Notes under the pieces: model-generated
Told to the model about the DNA's origin: nothing
Database searches by the model: none
What the model saw: the letters and a program-made list of their open reading frames with translations, nothing else
Translations under genes and position numbers: made by a program
Source of the DNA: Brienomyrus brachyistius
Lineage: Eukaryota > Chordata > Actinopteri > Osteoglossiformes > Mormyridae
Assembly (NCBI RefSeq): GCF_023856365.1
Contig: NC_064540.1
Span: 29,504,474 to 29,568,473 of the forward strand
Length of the DNA: 64,000 nucleotides
Direction of reading: 5' to 3'
Shown: in pieces, positions 27,601-39,982 of the stretch
Layout of the letters: each line of letters begins with the position of its first letter
Position numbering within the stretch: the stretch's first letter is position 1

Positions 27601-29622
27601 CAAGAAATTTTGGTCAGTTCTGTGCTTCAAACGTTATGGGAACAGTTTGGGGAAGGATTTTTTCTTCTAGTCTGACTATGCCCCAGTGCAGAAATCAAGG
27701 TCCATAAAGACATGGTTGGGTGGGTTTGGTGTGGAGGAACTTGACTCGCACAGAACCCTGACCTCAACCCCATACCAACCTTTTGGGATGAACTAGAACG
27801 GAAACTGGGAGCCAGGCCTTTATGTACAACATCAGTACCTCATCTGGATGAATGGGCAAAAATTCCTACAGACACACTCCAAAATTTTGTGGAACACTTT
27901 CCCAGAAGCGTGGCAGCTGTTATAGCTGTAAAGAGGGAACCAACTCCATATTGATGCCTATGAATTTAGACTGGGATGTCATAAACATTCTTGTAGGTGT
28001 AATCGCCAATACTCTTGTCCATATACTGGGTTCTTTATTGTGAAAGACACAAGTGTATAGACTGTTTGTTCCTTTTTGTCCAAATTCATTGCTTGTGTAT
28101 CTCAAGGTACTTGGACTTTATCAATGTGATGACATATGACTTCCATGGGACTTGGGAAACTTTCACAGGACACAACAGCCCCTTGTACCGTGGCGAGCAT
28201 GACACAGGAGATTTAGTTTATTTTAACACAGTAAGAAAAAAAAACACTCAATATTTGCAGAATTTTATAATTATTTTATTAATCCCTATTACCATGGTGA
28301 CATTTTTGAAGAGTATAGTTCTTCCTTTTTCTCTCTCATAGGATTTTGCCATGAATTACTGGAAGGACAATGGAACCCCTGTAGAGAAACTCAGGATGGG
28401 TTTCGCCACATATGGACGCACATTCCGCCTGACATCACCATCTAATGGTGTTGGTTCTTCAGCTAATGGGCCTGCTTCAGCTGGACCCTATACTCGTGAA
28501 GCTGGCTTCTGGTCCTACTATGAAGTAAGCAAGAAACTGGCATTATAACTGAGACTTATACAATATCATCAGTACTCTGATTTTTTTCTTTTCAATTGCT
28601 TTGAAGGTGCATTTTTATGTCTAATATAAAAACTATATGACTTCTCTATAGATATGTACTTTCTTACAAGGAACCACCATTGAATGGATTGCAGATCAGA
28701 AGGTACCATATGCCAGCAAAGGAAATGAGTGGGTGGGATTTGACACACAGGAGAGCTTTGCTATCAAGGTAACTGATTAATGGATGAAAAATCACGAGTT
28801 AAATCACTGCATTTTTTCCCCAAGTATTTAAGAATAAGTAATAAGGGTTTTCTCCAATCCTGGCCCCATTCTTAGGTACACTATTTGAAGGAAAACAATT
28901 TTGGAGGGGCATTTGTCTGGGCCCTGGACCTGGATGACTTTGCTGGACAGTTTTGTGGTCAGGGGAACTATCCACTTATGAGCCATTTACACAAACTTCT
29001 TGACATTGGTAAATCTCTTATCAAATGATTGTTATAAGCAGTAGTGCAACAACATGTTATAAACTAAAGATGAGAAACACAGAGCAATATCATAGGTGCT
29101 TTTTACTCTTTTAAATGAATTTAACTCATTCATGCATGGTTTCTGCACTTTTTGAGTTACATTAGGTAAACATAAGATGGTAACCATTAGATCCATGGTA
29201 AAGCACAGTCAAGAATGGTTACATATGTTTTCTGAAAGAAGCAGCATATTGCTTAGGAAATATGACAGTGTTTACAGAATCTTTTGATGCATGAAAGGGT
29301 TAAATTAGGCAAATATCAAAACAACAAACTAAACAATGTGTTTCCTCACCTTCCTTTTTTTACAAATGCAGAACTACCTCCCTTGCCACCAACCACTACC
29401 CTAAAACCTGGGATGACAATCAGAACCACTATTAGCACAACCACCACCACAACAACCCATGAGCCAGGAACTGGCTTTTGTGCTGGTAAACCTGATGGTT
29501 TATATCCAAATGAAGAAGAGGCTAACTGCTTCTACGATTGTGCAGGAGGCAGAACTTATTACAGAAATTGTGGTCCTGGCACAGTTTTCAGTGACAGCTG
29601 CAAGTGCTGCACATGGCCGTAG
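24640..29622 (+). CDS. chia: acidic-type chitinase (GH18 + CBM14), active site intact
   Basis: Eleven coding exons join in frame to 469 aa: 24640-24661, 24774-24800, 25135-25339, 25475-25531, 25700-25865, 25951-26075, 28107-28230, 28342-28524, 28652-28768, 28876-29008, 29372-29622. A signal peptide ([17 protein letters not shown]) is followed by the GH18 barrel: [31 protein letters not shown], the catalytic [15 protein letters not shown] with Glu139, [20 protein letters not shown] and [14 protein letters not shown] Thr-rich, probably O-glycosylated linker leads to a CBM14 domain with seven Cys, ending CKCCTWP. It should hydrolyse chitin beta-1,4 links outside the cell, in the gut or in defence. 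Exon phases and lengths mirror the gene at 7694, so the two are tandem duplicates. Assignment to chia rather than chit1 is by general similarity. Confidence 0.95.
26566..26895. repeat. fish dispersed repeat flanked by (CA)n, in chitinase 2 intron 6
   Basis: Contains ACCCCTACCCAGCCCTAACC, TCTTTGTGGGGACGTGAGAA and ATGGTCCCCACAATGTC, a high-copy motif set I recognise from fish genomes, bordered by ACACAC tracts on both sides. It is non-coding. Confidence 0.6.
26899..28025 (+). mobile_element. Tc1/mariner-like element, degenerate, in chitinase 2 intron 6
   Basis: Left end TATATGAACAAAGGTATTGG and right end (opposite strand) TATATGGACAAGAGTATTGG are inverted repeats spanning 1127 bp. Residual transposase-like stretches occur ([16 protein letters not shown] near 27420-27450, [13 protein letters not shown] near 27510-27545), but no continuous frame survives. 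It ends 81 bp before exon 7 and leaves the splice acceptor untouched. Confidence 0.7.
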
Positions 29623-30148
29623 AGGAGACAAATGGTCCTGGCACATTATAGAATGTAATGAAGTTTACTCAGTATATGTCAGTGACATGTATACAGTTAA
29701 AACACTTTAAGGGGATTGCAGAATAATTTTGAGTTTGACTGCTCTAAACCAAAAGATCTCTGTAAATCCTCACACTTCTTAATAAGAAACCTGAAAGAAA
29801 ACATGAAAATGATGCTGCCCATTTTTATCCCAAGAAAATTTCTATTTGAAATATCAGTATGATGTTTTCTGCTTTATAAATATTCAAATATTTTCACAAA
29901 TAAGTATGAAAATTATAAGATTTATAAAGGAAACCATTTCCTTTCAATATTATACCAAATGATCTAAACCCAAAATTTGAAATGTTTTGTATTTTTTCAG
30001 TATATATAGTAAATTTACCATTCAACAGTCAATATTTATTTCATTGCTATACAATATTTAATTGTTGTTCAATATTACAAAGAACTTTACAGCATTTTCA
30101 ATTATAGTTATCTTGGATGAATCATTTGAAAATGTGTAAATAAGTATA

Positions 30149-30154
30149 AATAAA
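30149..30154 (+). promoter_or_regulatory. candidate polyadenylation signal of chitinase 2
   Basis: AATAAA about 530 bp after the stop codon and directly before a dispersed-repeat insertion. No earlier canonical AATAAA was noticed in the 3' flank. Confidence 0.4.
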
Positions 30155-30502
30155 CCCATCCATCCATTTTCCAAACCGCTTATCCTACTGGGTTGCAGGG
30201 GGTCCTGAGCCTATCCCGGAAGCAATGGGCACGAGGCAGGGAACAACCCAGGATGGGGGGCCAGCCCATCGCAGGGCACACTCACACACTCATTCACTCG
30301 CACATGTACTCCTATGGGCAGTTTAGAAAGTCCAATTAGCCTCAGCATGTCTTTGGACTGTGGGGGGAAACCGGAGTACCCGGAGGAAATGCCACGACGA
30401 TATAGGGAGAACATGCAAACTCCACACACATGTGACCCAGGCGGAGACTCGAACCTTGGTCCCAGAGGTGTGAAGTAACAGTGCTAACCACTGCACCACC
30501 AT
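30155..30502 (+). repeat. dispersed (ATCC)n-headed repeat, copy C
   Basis: A near complete copy of the family at 2798 and 14663, from the CCATCCATTTTCCAAACCGC head to the TAACCACTGCACCACCAT end. Confidence 0.85.
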
Positions 30503-30639
30503 CAGGCCAAATTTTTTTTGTTACAACTTTTGAATGCCTTGACATAGATTTATGATTTTTAATTCTTCTGAATCCTTGGGCCGTCCTGATTCAAATGCAC
30601 TCATGGACGTTAACGTCCACCATATTACATTTTCGGCAT

Positions 30640-30642
30640 TAC

Positions 30643-30686
<44 letters not shown>
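30640..30686. repeat. poly-A tract of about 45 nt
   Basis: An uninterrupted A run preceded by ATTACATTT. It may be the tail of a retroposed sequence, but no source transcript is recognisable on its left. Confidence 0.8.
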
Positions 30687-32300
30687 ATTGCAGATATTTT
30701 ATTTGAAAGAGGGACTTTTTGTGAGGTCCCATGGTGTAAAACTTTAGCTTCCTGGATGTTAGTTCTTGTGATTTGGGTTCAAATGTCAGTGGAGCTGTTA
30801 GAGGTTGTGTGATTGTAAGGTTCATTTTTCTTTTATATACATTTTCAGCCATTTTTAATTTTTCTCAAAACCTACTTTTGCAAACTCATCTTAGACCATT
30901 TAACCAATCACCACCACACTTCGTGTGCATGATCTAGCACCAAAAATTTATTCAAACACTGCTAAGTCAAATGGTTTGGCCAATGTCATCCAATGAATTT
31001 GATGACAAAGCCACCAAACAGGAAGCAATCCTTTGACTGATCGTGTAAATTTATTGATTCATGTAAATTTAACTACTTTCCACAGCCCACAAACTTGGTC
31101 CAGTTTTCAGCTTTGTAATTTGGCACACTGATAGTGGCCAGTCCCAAGTTTGCTCACCAAATTTGGGATAAATCCATCCATCCCTTTAGAATGATGTTTA
31201 GCCTAGAACTGTGATCTTTCATTTCTCTAAATCTGTGGGTAGTCCCAATTTGACTGAACCCAAGGATCTTAATTGCTCCATATTGGGTTTTCTGCCAATC
31301 AATTAAAAAAAATCATTCAAATGCACCATGGACAATCATTTTCACCAGATTGCATTTTCTGCCATTTTGAATTTCTCTCATAATCTACTTTTGCAAACTT
31401 GTATTAGGTTGTTAAACCAATCACCACCAAACTTGGTCTGCATGAGATGGTTGGGAGCAAAATTTATGCAAAGAATTATACTACGTCAAATACTATGGCA
31501 ACTGTCGTCCAATGAATTTAGCAGCAAAGCCACCAATCATGATGTGTGGCCATATCTTACCAACGCTTTGTTTGGTCAAAAATACATTTGGCTTGTGGAC
31601 TTGGAACCCAATTCTGAAGAAGGAGCACAAAAATTGTACCATTCCACCACTAGGGGGGTGCTGCAATGAGAAAACATGCCTTTTGGCTAATTTCTATTGA
31701 ATAACCTGACTTAGAAAAACCTTTCTTACACTATTGGGGGGGGGGGGGGGGGGCAGTCTGACCCATAAAAATTTTCATGTCTACTAAATTGCTGCAGCCA
31801 TCATATATTGGATTTCATTGAAATTTTAGCACTTTCCCACAGGCCACAAATTTTGTCCGATCTTCATCAAATTTGTCAGATAATATTAGTACCCAGCCTC
31901 ACAAGAGATACCAGAGGGACTTTTGATTTTCAAAGGAGTTTGTTCATGACAGCTAAATGAATATGGCAGCATAGGCACCAATCAGGATGTGTGACCATAT
32001 CTCAGCCATACTTTGGTTTTTTAAGGCCAAAGGGTATATGGACTTAGGGCCACACCCTTGGGCAATGCAGCAAATTTTGCGTCATTTGACCACTGGGTGG
32101 TGCTGCAATGAGCAAAATATTTTTTTCCTAATACATTTTGATATATTGGTCTTACAAAAGTGCTTGTTATGATTGGGAATTATTAGGATTAGTCTATGCC
32201 ACTCACATCATGTCCCAGTTTTGCCAGTAACTGTCACTGGCCTTCCCATATGCTCCTACTGCTTTTAAAACTTTGGAACTCACCCACAAAGATTCTAGTA
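30687..32300. repeat. degenerate dispersed repeat modules
   Basis: Short modules recur with variation, for example AACCAATCACCACCA followed by a CTTCGTGTGCATGA-type or CTTGGTCTGCATGA-type phrase near 30900 and 31420, and CACAGGCCACAAATTTTGTCC near 31840. Related wording recurs at 35030-35110, 36090-36180 and 38040-38120. No protein can be read. A poly-G run lies at about 31736-31753. I treat this as an old repeat family of unknown type. Confidence 0.5.
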
Positions 32301-32573
32301 CATAACCTCCATCTCCCATTTAGGTAAATCTTAAAAACATGTCTCATGACTAAATATATTTCTTCCCATACCTGATTTTAATCTGCTGGTGTTGCAGGTT
32401 ATATTGGATATTTCCTTCAGTATGTGTGCTACCAGATCTGGGAGGGGCAAGGACCTTTGTTTTGAAGTGTGAACTGACTTTTATTCTGAAGAAGGAAGAG
32501 GAAATGGATAGTCTTCTCCCAAAAGTCACTGACAGAAATATACTATTGAGCAGCAAGCTTGGTAAGACCAGGG

Positions 32574-32711
32574 ACCTATACTACGAAGGGGATTTAACCA
32601 AATCAGTTTTAATCCAGAGTGAATTTGCAAACATGGGGTTGGCAAAACCAGTGGCTTATACTATACTATTACCCTGATAAGCCAGTAACCCCGCTTCGTA
32701 GTACAGGCCCC
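32574..32711. mobile_element. short inverted-repeat element (MITE-like)
   Basis: Left end GGGACCTATACTACGAAGGG and right end (opposite strand) GGGGCCTGTACTACGAAGCG are imperfect inverted repeats about 140 bp apart. It lies just upstream of Harbinger-type coding remnants. It may be an independent MITE or a rearranged end of that element. Confidence 0.5.
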
Positions 32712-32849
32712 AGGTTGTCTCTAATTGGTGCTAATCAGTACTACGACGCCAGTTAATAAGTTGATTTGTTGCATCGGTGTTAACTTAATTGTAGTTTATG
32801 CACATTCAGCAGTACAAGTCACTGTTTGACTCAAGGCGCGATCTCTACA

Positions 32850-34060
32850 TTTCACGGAGGAAGACTGCATGCTAATTAAGCAGGGTTAAAAGGATTTTAA
32901 ATCAATGCTGCAAGAAAAGTCCAATACCACTGCAGCCAACAAAAGCAGCCAGGTTTGTTGGCAATGTATTGCCGACCGAGTAAATGTGTAAGTACATTTT
33001 TATGGTCATAAAACTTGGTCTAAAATTTCTCACGACCGACAATTAAACTATGAAATGTTATCTGAATTTTTTTTTAATACTGTTAATAAATACAGAGGCT
33101 TATACATGCAACACAATTTATAAGTAAGCCTATTATTTGCTATTAAGTAATGTAATGTTCCCTACAGTTCCATTACTGTGACGTTACTCATAATGTAAAC
33201 CTAATGTTAACAATAGCTTAAGTGATCCAATTTCAGATGCAATAGTAGTGAAAAGTGTATGTGGCAGCAAGTCCATCCATCCATCCATTTTCCAAACCGC
33301 TTATCCTACTGGGTCGCGGTGGGTCCGGAGCCTATCCCAGAAGCAACGGGCATGAGAGAGGGAAAAATCCAGGATGGGGGGACAGCCCATTGCAGGGCAC
33401 ACTCACACACCATTCACTCACACATGCACACCTATTGGCAATTTTGCAACTCCAATTAGCCTCAGGATGTTTTTGGACTGTGGAGGGAAACCGGAGTACC
33501 CGGAGGAAAACCCACAACGACATGGGGAGAACATGCAAACTCCACACACATGTGACCCAGGCAGAGACTCAAACCTAGGTCCCAGAGGTGTGAGGCAACA
33601 GTGCTAACCACTGCACCACCATGCCACCCCCTGGCAGCAGGTCAAAATGAAATATAAAAACATCAAGTGGTAGGCCTTTGTATTTATAATTCTACTAATT
33701 ATGAAAGATTTGTTGTGTCTAGCCTCCAGTTTATAGTGTGTTTCTATGTTTTATAGCTAATAAAAACAAAAGGTGTCTAAAGAAAACAGGCGAAGGGCCA
33801 CCTCCGGAAGCCTTTGCTCATGCTGAAGAGTTGGCATTAGCCAACAACATTGAAAGGCCCAATATGGAGGGGGCTGAGGGAGGTATCCAGTCAGACCCTG
33901 GTGCCTCGGATATGTGCTCCAATCATGAACTTAAAATTCATGTGTTATGTGCAGTGGAGAGGAATAATACGCAGGTGTTCCAGCCACATGCAGAGCCCAG
34001 CACCTCCTGTGATCCTCAGGTACAGTTAAGCGTAGAAATGATTAGGTGTGCCCAATGTTG
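32850..34060 (+). pseudogene. Harbinger Myb/SANT-like protein remnant
   Basis: Near 32862-32985 the plus strand reads FTEEDCMLIKQG, then LQEKSNTTAANKSSQVCWQC and IADRVNV, the Myb/SANT-like domain of the Harbinger helper protein. A second piece at about 33765-33850 reads KKTGEGPPPEAFAHAEELAL, the proline-rich linker that follows it in such proteins. The two are separated by an intron-like gap into which a dispersed repeat (33271-33628) inserted. A stop interrupts the first piece. Confidence 0.65.
33271..33628 (+). repeat. dispersed (ATCC)n-headed repeat, copy D
   Basis: A complete copy of the family, from CATCCATCCATCCATTTTCC to CACTGCACCACCATGCCACC. It lies between the two pieces of the Harbinger helper remnant, so it is the younger insertion. 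Confidence 0.85.
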
Positions 34061-34687
34061 ATGCATCCTTACATATGTATTCCTTTATTGTTCAGGAGAA
34101 CTTGGGTGAGGACACTTTGTTGGCATTGTCTGACATGCACATCTTGGTAGAAGCATTTCATCACACATATGATTACCACAGGATAATATAGTATGGCTTA
34201 GCATATAGACCTCTGTGCAGATTCTTTTCCTCTTTTACATCTGTGATTTGAGTGTCCTTACGTTGTCATTTACATTATTCTCCCTTAGGAGGATTTGCAG
34301 CAACCCCCTTCCCCTCCTGTTGCTACCTCCACTCGGACCTCCAAAACAGAAAGTGTAATTTTGCTTTGTCTTTGACTCTTCAGGTTCATAAGCTGTATGC
34401 ATACTGCTTCACCTTTTTATTTCTTTTTGCCTGTGTAGGCTGGAACAGACAATATGCGTTCCATATACAAGTGTATGCTCAAGCTCGACTGCATGAAGAA
34501 ACAACTTAAAATAAAAAACTGTAGCTAGAAATGGAGAAGCGCGAGCATGAAAAGAGGGTATTGCTATACATTCATCAGTATTTCGTCTATATGTGTGTAC
34601 CATGATTAATTTAACACTTTGTAGGAAAGGAAGAATGCCAACCAATACACATCGCACTTTAAATGTGTTCATGGACTGTGTTTCATT

Positions 34688-34995
34688 TTAATGAGTGAAA
34701 AATTGGTTCGTGATTGCCTCTCTCACTGTGGCTGCAGCACGTCCTGTGGGGTGGTTGAGGGTCAGAGGGATAACGACATCTGGAGCCATAGGCATCTGAT
34801 TAGGGGTCTTTTCTTTTCTAATGATGGCAATATCATGTAACACCACACATGCTGACACCACCTGACAGGCCCCCTCTGGCTGTACTTGCAAAAACGTTGC
34901 CCAAAAGTGCCTTTAGAATGCCAAATGTCAGCTGATAAATGCATATTAAAAAAAGTCTGACATTTGTCTATCACATGACCAATAGCCACACCCAA
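34688..34995 (-). pseudogene. PIF/Harbinger transposase C-terminus
   Basis: The minus strand reads CQVVSACVVLHDIAIIRKEK, then LTLNHPTGRAAATVREAITN, the last helix and tail of a HARBI1-like nuclease (consensus ACVVLHN...GR.VR.AI). The catalytic DDE part is missing. It faces the plus-strand Myb-like remnant at 32850-34060, the convergent layout typical of Harbinger elements. Confidence 0.7.
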
Positions 34996-34999
34996 CTTC

Positions 35000-36335
35000 T
35001 ACTTAAATCAGGCCTATTTTAGTCAAACAGCTATAACTTGGCCATGCCTTGCCTTTCCTTAACTAAATTTGAAATTCTACCTCCCAGCACCATTCTGAAG
35101 ACATCCTACAAGGTCGGCTGCATTTCATCAATAGCGTGTGCTACAAATGAAAAATGGCAATACCTCTTGACCTCCTTGGACAATCCAAGTGAAATTTGGC
35201 AGATATGTACGATGACCAAGCCTGAGGTCAGACACATACTATGGCAGTCAAAAGTCTTAAAATCCTGGTCACCATCAGCCAATCAATATCAAACAGCCCA
35301 TTAACGGGTTTAACAATTAGCAATCCAAACCAAACAGGCAGGATGCATTTTTGTACAGACCCAGAGCCCACCTTGTTAAGGGCACCCCAGTCTGCCAGAT
35401 GGGGGCACTACAGCGACACCTTTTGCATTTCTACCCATTTTTCCTTAACTGTCAAGCTTACAGTTGAAATTTGTTACCAAGCCAATTTAATATGTTATGC
35501 CATTCAAACAACATATAGAACGTGGTGCTACCTCTTTGCATTTTTGCTTATTTCTGAAGACAGTTTTTTTCGATATTGTCCTAGGATTTTCACAAAACCA
35601 ATGTACACTGAACAAAAATATAAACGCAACACCTGCAGTCAGCATGCCAATTGCATGCTTCCTCAAACGTTGCGACATCTGTGGCATTGTGCTGAGTGAT
35701 CAAACTGCACAGTTCAGAGTGGCCTTTTATTGTGGGCAGTCTAAGGTACATCTGTGCAATATTCATGCTGTCTAACCAGCACCTTGATATGCCACACCTG
35801 TGAGGTGGGATGGATTATGTCAGCAAAGGAGCAGTGCTCACTAACACAGATTTAGACAGATTTGTGAACAATATTTGAAAGTAATGGGTCTTTTGTGTAT
35901 GTAGAAGTTTCAGATCTTTGAGTTCAGCTCATGCAAAATGTGAGCAAAACCGAAAGTGTTACATATATATTTTTGTTCAGTGTAATTCTGGTGGCAATCG
36001 AATTAGGAGACAATCCTTATTTGAAATTTTAAAGAAAATTACTTTTTGTAAGGTATGGCCACCAGCCACACCCAGACTATACCTCTGTCACACCCCATTT
36101 CTATCAGACAGCTATATGTCGTGCATGCTTCAGCCAATCACCACCAAACTTGACAGTCTGCTGTAGGATCCTCAAAATTTGAAGTGAATCAGTCAATAGG
36201 GGTGCAGCAATTGAACATGGGACTCTAATACTACAAAACCAATGCAACTGGCATTTTCCTGATTTCTCTTTGAATAACATACAATTGGACAAAATCCTTT
36301 TCCCTATCAATTCCATGACTCATGCAAAATCAAAA
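35000..36335. repeat. degenerate dispersed repeat modules with a MITE inside
   Basis: The same phrase family as 30687-32300: CAGCTATAACTTGGCCATGC near 35029 and CAGCTATATGTCGTGCATGC near 36108 are versions of one module, each followed by an AACCAAATTT or ACCAAACTTG phrase. No gene is readable. Confidence 0.5.
35606..35982. mobile_element. 377-bp Tc1/mariner-type MITE
   Basis: CACTGAACAAAAATATAAAC on the left and, on the opposite strand at the right end, CACTGAACAAAAATATATAT are inverted repeats, flanked by TA on both sides (35604-35605 and 35983-35984). The interior does not encode a transposase. Confidence 0.85.
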
Positions 36336-36337
36336 TA

Positions 36338-37923
36338 CACTGCTCAAAAAAATTAAAGGAACAATTTGAAAACACATCAGGTATCAATGGGGAAAAAATC
36401 ATGCTGGATATCTATACTGATGTAGACTGGGTAATGTGTTAGGAACAAAAGGATGCCACATCGTTTGATGGAAATGAAAATTATCAACCTACAGAGGGCT
36501 GAATTCAAAGACACCCCGAAAATCAAAGTAAAAAATGATGCGGCAGGCTAGTCCATTTTGCTGAAATTTCATTGCAGCAACTCAAAATCATACTCAGTAG
36601 TTTGTATGGCCCCCACATGGTTGTATGCATGCCTGACAACGTCGGGCATGGTCCTAATGAGATGACAAATGGTGTCCTGGGGGATCTCCTCCCAGATTTG
36701 GACCAGGGCATCATTGAGCTCTTGGACAGTCTGAGGTGCAACCTGGCATCATCAGATGGATCGAAACATAATGTCCCAGAGGTGTTCTACTGGATTTAGG
36801 TCAGGCGAGCGTGGGGGGCAGTCAATGGTATCAATTCCTTCATCCTCCAGGAACTGTCTACATACTCTTGCTACATGAGGCCGGGCATTCTCGTGTACCA
36901 GGAGGAACCCAGGACCCACTGCACCAGAGTAGGGTCTGACAATGGGTTCAAGGATTTCATCCTGATACCTAATGTTAGTCAGGGTGCCGTTGTCTAGCCT
37001 GTAGAGGTCTGTGTGTCCCTCCATGGATATGCCTCTCCAGACCATCACTGATCCACCACCAAACCGGTCAGGCTGAACAATGCTGCAGGCAGCATAACGT
37101 TTTCCATGGCTTCTCCAGACCCTTTCACGTCTGTCACATGTGCTCAGGGTGAACCTGCTCTCACCTGTGAAAAGCACAGGGTGCCAGTGGCAGACCTGCA
37201 AATTCTGGTGTTCTATATTCATATTCATATGCCAATCCAGCTCCATGGTGCTAGGCAGTGAGCAGAGGGCCCACTAGAGGACGTTGGGCCCTCAAGCCAC
37301 CCTCATTAAGTCTGTCTCTGACCAAACAATCAGAAACATTCACAGCAGTGGCCTGCTGGAGGTCATTTTGTAAGGCTCCAGCAGTTTTCATCCTGTTCCT
37401 CCTTGCACAAAGGAGCAGATACCGGTCCTGCTGATGGGTTAAGGGCCTTCTACGGCCCTGTCCAGCTCTCCTTGAGTATCTGTCTGTCTCCTGGAATCTC
37501 CTCCATGCCCTTGAGACTGTGCTGGGAGACATAGCACACCTTCTGGTAACGGCACGTATTGATGTGCCATCCTGGAGGAGTTGGACTACCTGTGCAACCT
37601 CTGTAAGGTCCTGGTATCGCCTTATGCTACCAGTAGTGACACTGACCGTCGCCTAATGCAAAACTAGTGAAAAAACTGTCAGAAAAGATGAGGAGGGAAA
37701 AATGCCAGTGGCCTCCACCTGTTAAATCATTCCTGTTTTGGGGGTCGTGTCATTGTTGCCCCTCTAGTTCACCTGTTGATAATTTCATTAACACCAAAGC
37801 AGCTGAAACTGATTAACAACCCCCTGCACTACTTAACTGACCAGATCAATATCCCAGAAGTTTAATAGACTTGATGCTATACTCTGATTTCAAAAGTGTT
37901 CCTTTAATTTTTTTTGAGCAGTG
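36338..37923 (-). mobile_element. Tc1-like transposon, near complete, catalytic residues mutated
   Basis: Inverted termini CACTGCTCAAAAAAATTAAA on the left and, on the opposite strand at the right end, CACTGCTCAAAAAAAATTAA are flanked by TA duplications; length 1586 bp. On the minus strand 37532-37251 encodes the helix-turn-helix N-terminal part ([20 protein letters not shown]), and 37246-36752, after a small frameshift, the catalytic part (164 codons). The first catalytic block reads VLFTGESRFTLS with Gly in place of the usual Asp; the second reads FLLVHENARPHV with Glu in place of Asp; the last, CPPRSPDLNPVEHLWDIM, is normal. The copy cannot transpose itself, but its ends look usable. Confidence 0.9.
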
Positions 37924-39980
37924 TACATCTCCAACAGACCTAGCCATTTCTGGTAGCATGTGAATCAGCATACTGTCCTTATAAATGATTAATAAAAAAC
38001 TTAAACTTCATGCAGAGTACTGCCACCAGCCACACCCAACCTAAACAAGTTCCATGCCTATTTCAATCAGCCAGCTGTATCTCAGGCATGCTTCAGCCAA
38101 TCCTAACCAAATTTGAAAATCTATTGTACTTTGGGACAACAGCTGGACCCCCCAACTCCAGTACTGATCAGTCAATAGGGGGTACGTATATGTCCAAGGC
38201 CCAGCTTAGCTAATTCAGCTGAAATATCCTTATATCTATTAAAATCTTCAGACAGTTTCACCTTTTCATTCACCTGAGTTAAGACATTAAATTATCTTTC
38301 AATTTATTGCCATTTGACTCAAAGAAAATAATGAGTTTTGAGACCTGTCAGTATTTTAAAATATTTAATAAACTGGCCAGAAGGTGGAGTCAGTGCTCCA
38401 TTTCATAAATGCCATTCAGCACTTTAAGGCCTTCTCGCATCTAAATGAACAATCTACAAAAGGAACAAAGAATGACTGTAGTTATATGGAGAACTCCCCC
38501 ATGGAGCAATGTTGTTATGAATATGCAAGACAGTCTAAGTTTACACAGCCAACATAAGCAACATAAACTTAACCTGTAAGATCTAGGCCTACTACATTGA
38601 GTAAGGTGTCGATTTCTATAAGAAGGGTCCACCTGCAGACGCCCATAGAGTGGAGCTCCACAAGAAACACGTGACCTCAACTCTGTGTTACAGCGAATAA
38701 ACCCTAACCTTAACCAGAGCTCCACTTAACATTCTTAAAGATCACGTGTTTTCTGTGGAGATGACGTACTTCGGGTGGAGCTCCACCTTCTTGATTTTTA
38801 CCCACTGCTCAAACCATCTGACCCATTCAATGGGGGGGGGGGGTGCTACCTCACAGGTTTCCACATTCTGTCCTATGTCTCCTGACATCTAACCTGTCAC
38901 AGCAGTCTTTTCAACTGTCTGACTTTTAATGCATTGGCTACCATTCAGAGTCAGTACTCCATTTTCCGACAGCACTGATGTACGGTTTCTATATCGTGAA
39001 TGACATTCAGACACTGCACTTGCTTGCAGTTATTTTCCCCACCCTTTTGTAATTGTGTTTTGCCAAATCACTGAACGGAAGGGGCAATTTGGGTGATTCC
39101 TGTCTTGGACCACATATTTGACTGTCTGTTTTCTGAAAATTAGAATGATTGTATTTTAAAGGTTTAAATATTTTGTCAGGACTATACCATACTTAGCTAT
39201 GAGTAATGCATGTTTGCCAAGCTCAGGGGTTGAAAATATTATAATTATGAGATGTTTTTGTATACATTTCTCCAGACCAAGTTAAATAATGTACAAGTCA
39301 AACAATACTGAACTTTTCTGGGATGCAATGTGTCCTTTTTGCTATGATTTTCATTCTTGTAGCATTAACAGTTTTAATTTTATGAAGAGTACAATGTCAG
39401 AATAATGGAATCTGTGCATTTTTTGTCCCCATTTTGTTGTCTTGTATGAGGAATTTTATTAATTCGAAATAAAAGTATATGTAGACGCATTATATGTATC
39501 TCATTTAACAAAACAATATACAAATATAGCAAACACTGTTGTGATTAGAATATTTTTTAAATCATTGCCTAACAGGGTGGAATAGAATATAATAGGGTGG
39601 AACCGAGTAGGCCTCTTAACAAGTAGATTCAGATTCAACATGTGCCAATGATTTCTCCCTTATTTTCCTGCATATTTAACCTACTGTAATGTCTGGAATA
39701 GCATCAGAATAATAATATTCACATAATAAATGAATTCCATCTATTTCTATCTATTTAAGAACATTTCATACCAACCAACCTCCAAAGTTTGAAGTGGAAC
39801 CAACAAAAGATTTAAAAAACATACAAGAACAATGACCAAAACAATAACAATGCCAAATGTCCAAATAATTTAAAAAAAGAAACTTTTACACACAAATGTG
39901 TGCTCTTACATGTGCACTCTTACATATGGTTTTCAATGAAGTGCCAGGTGGCCTGATCAAGACACACTGACCTCTTATTT
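37924..39980. other. repeat modules then unassigned AT-rich DNA
   Basis: 38040-38120 carries another copy of the CAGCTGTATCTCAGGCATGC module seen at 35029 and 36108. The rest, including a poly-G run near 38833, has no readable gene. An AACAGGGTGGAA-like motif occurs at 39571 and 39591. Confidence 0.4.
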
Positions 39981-39982
39981 CA

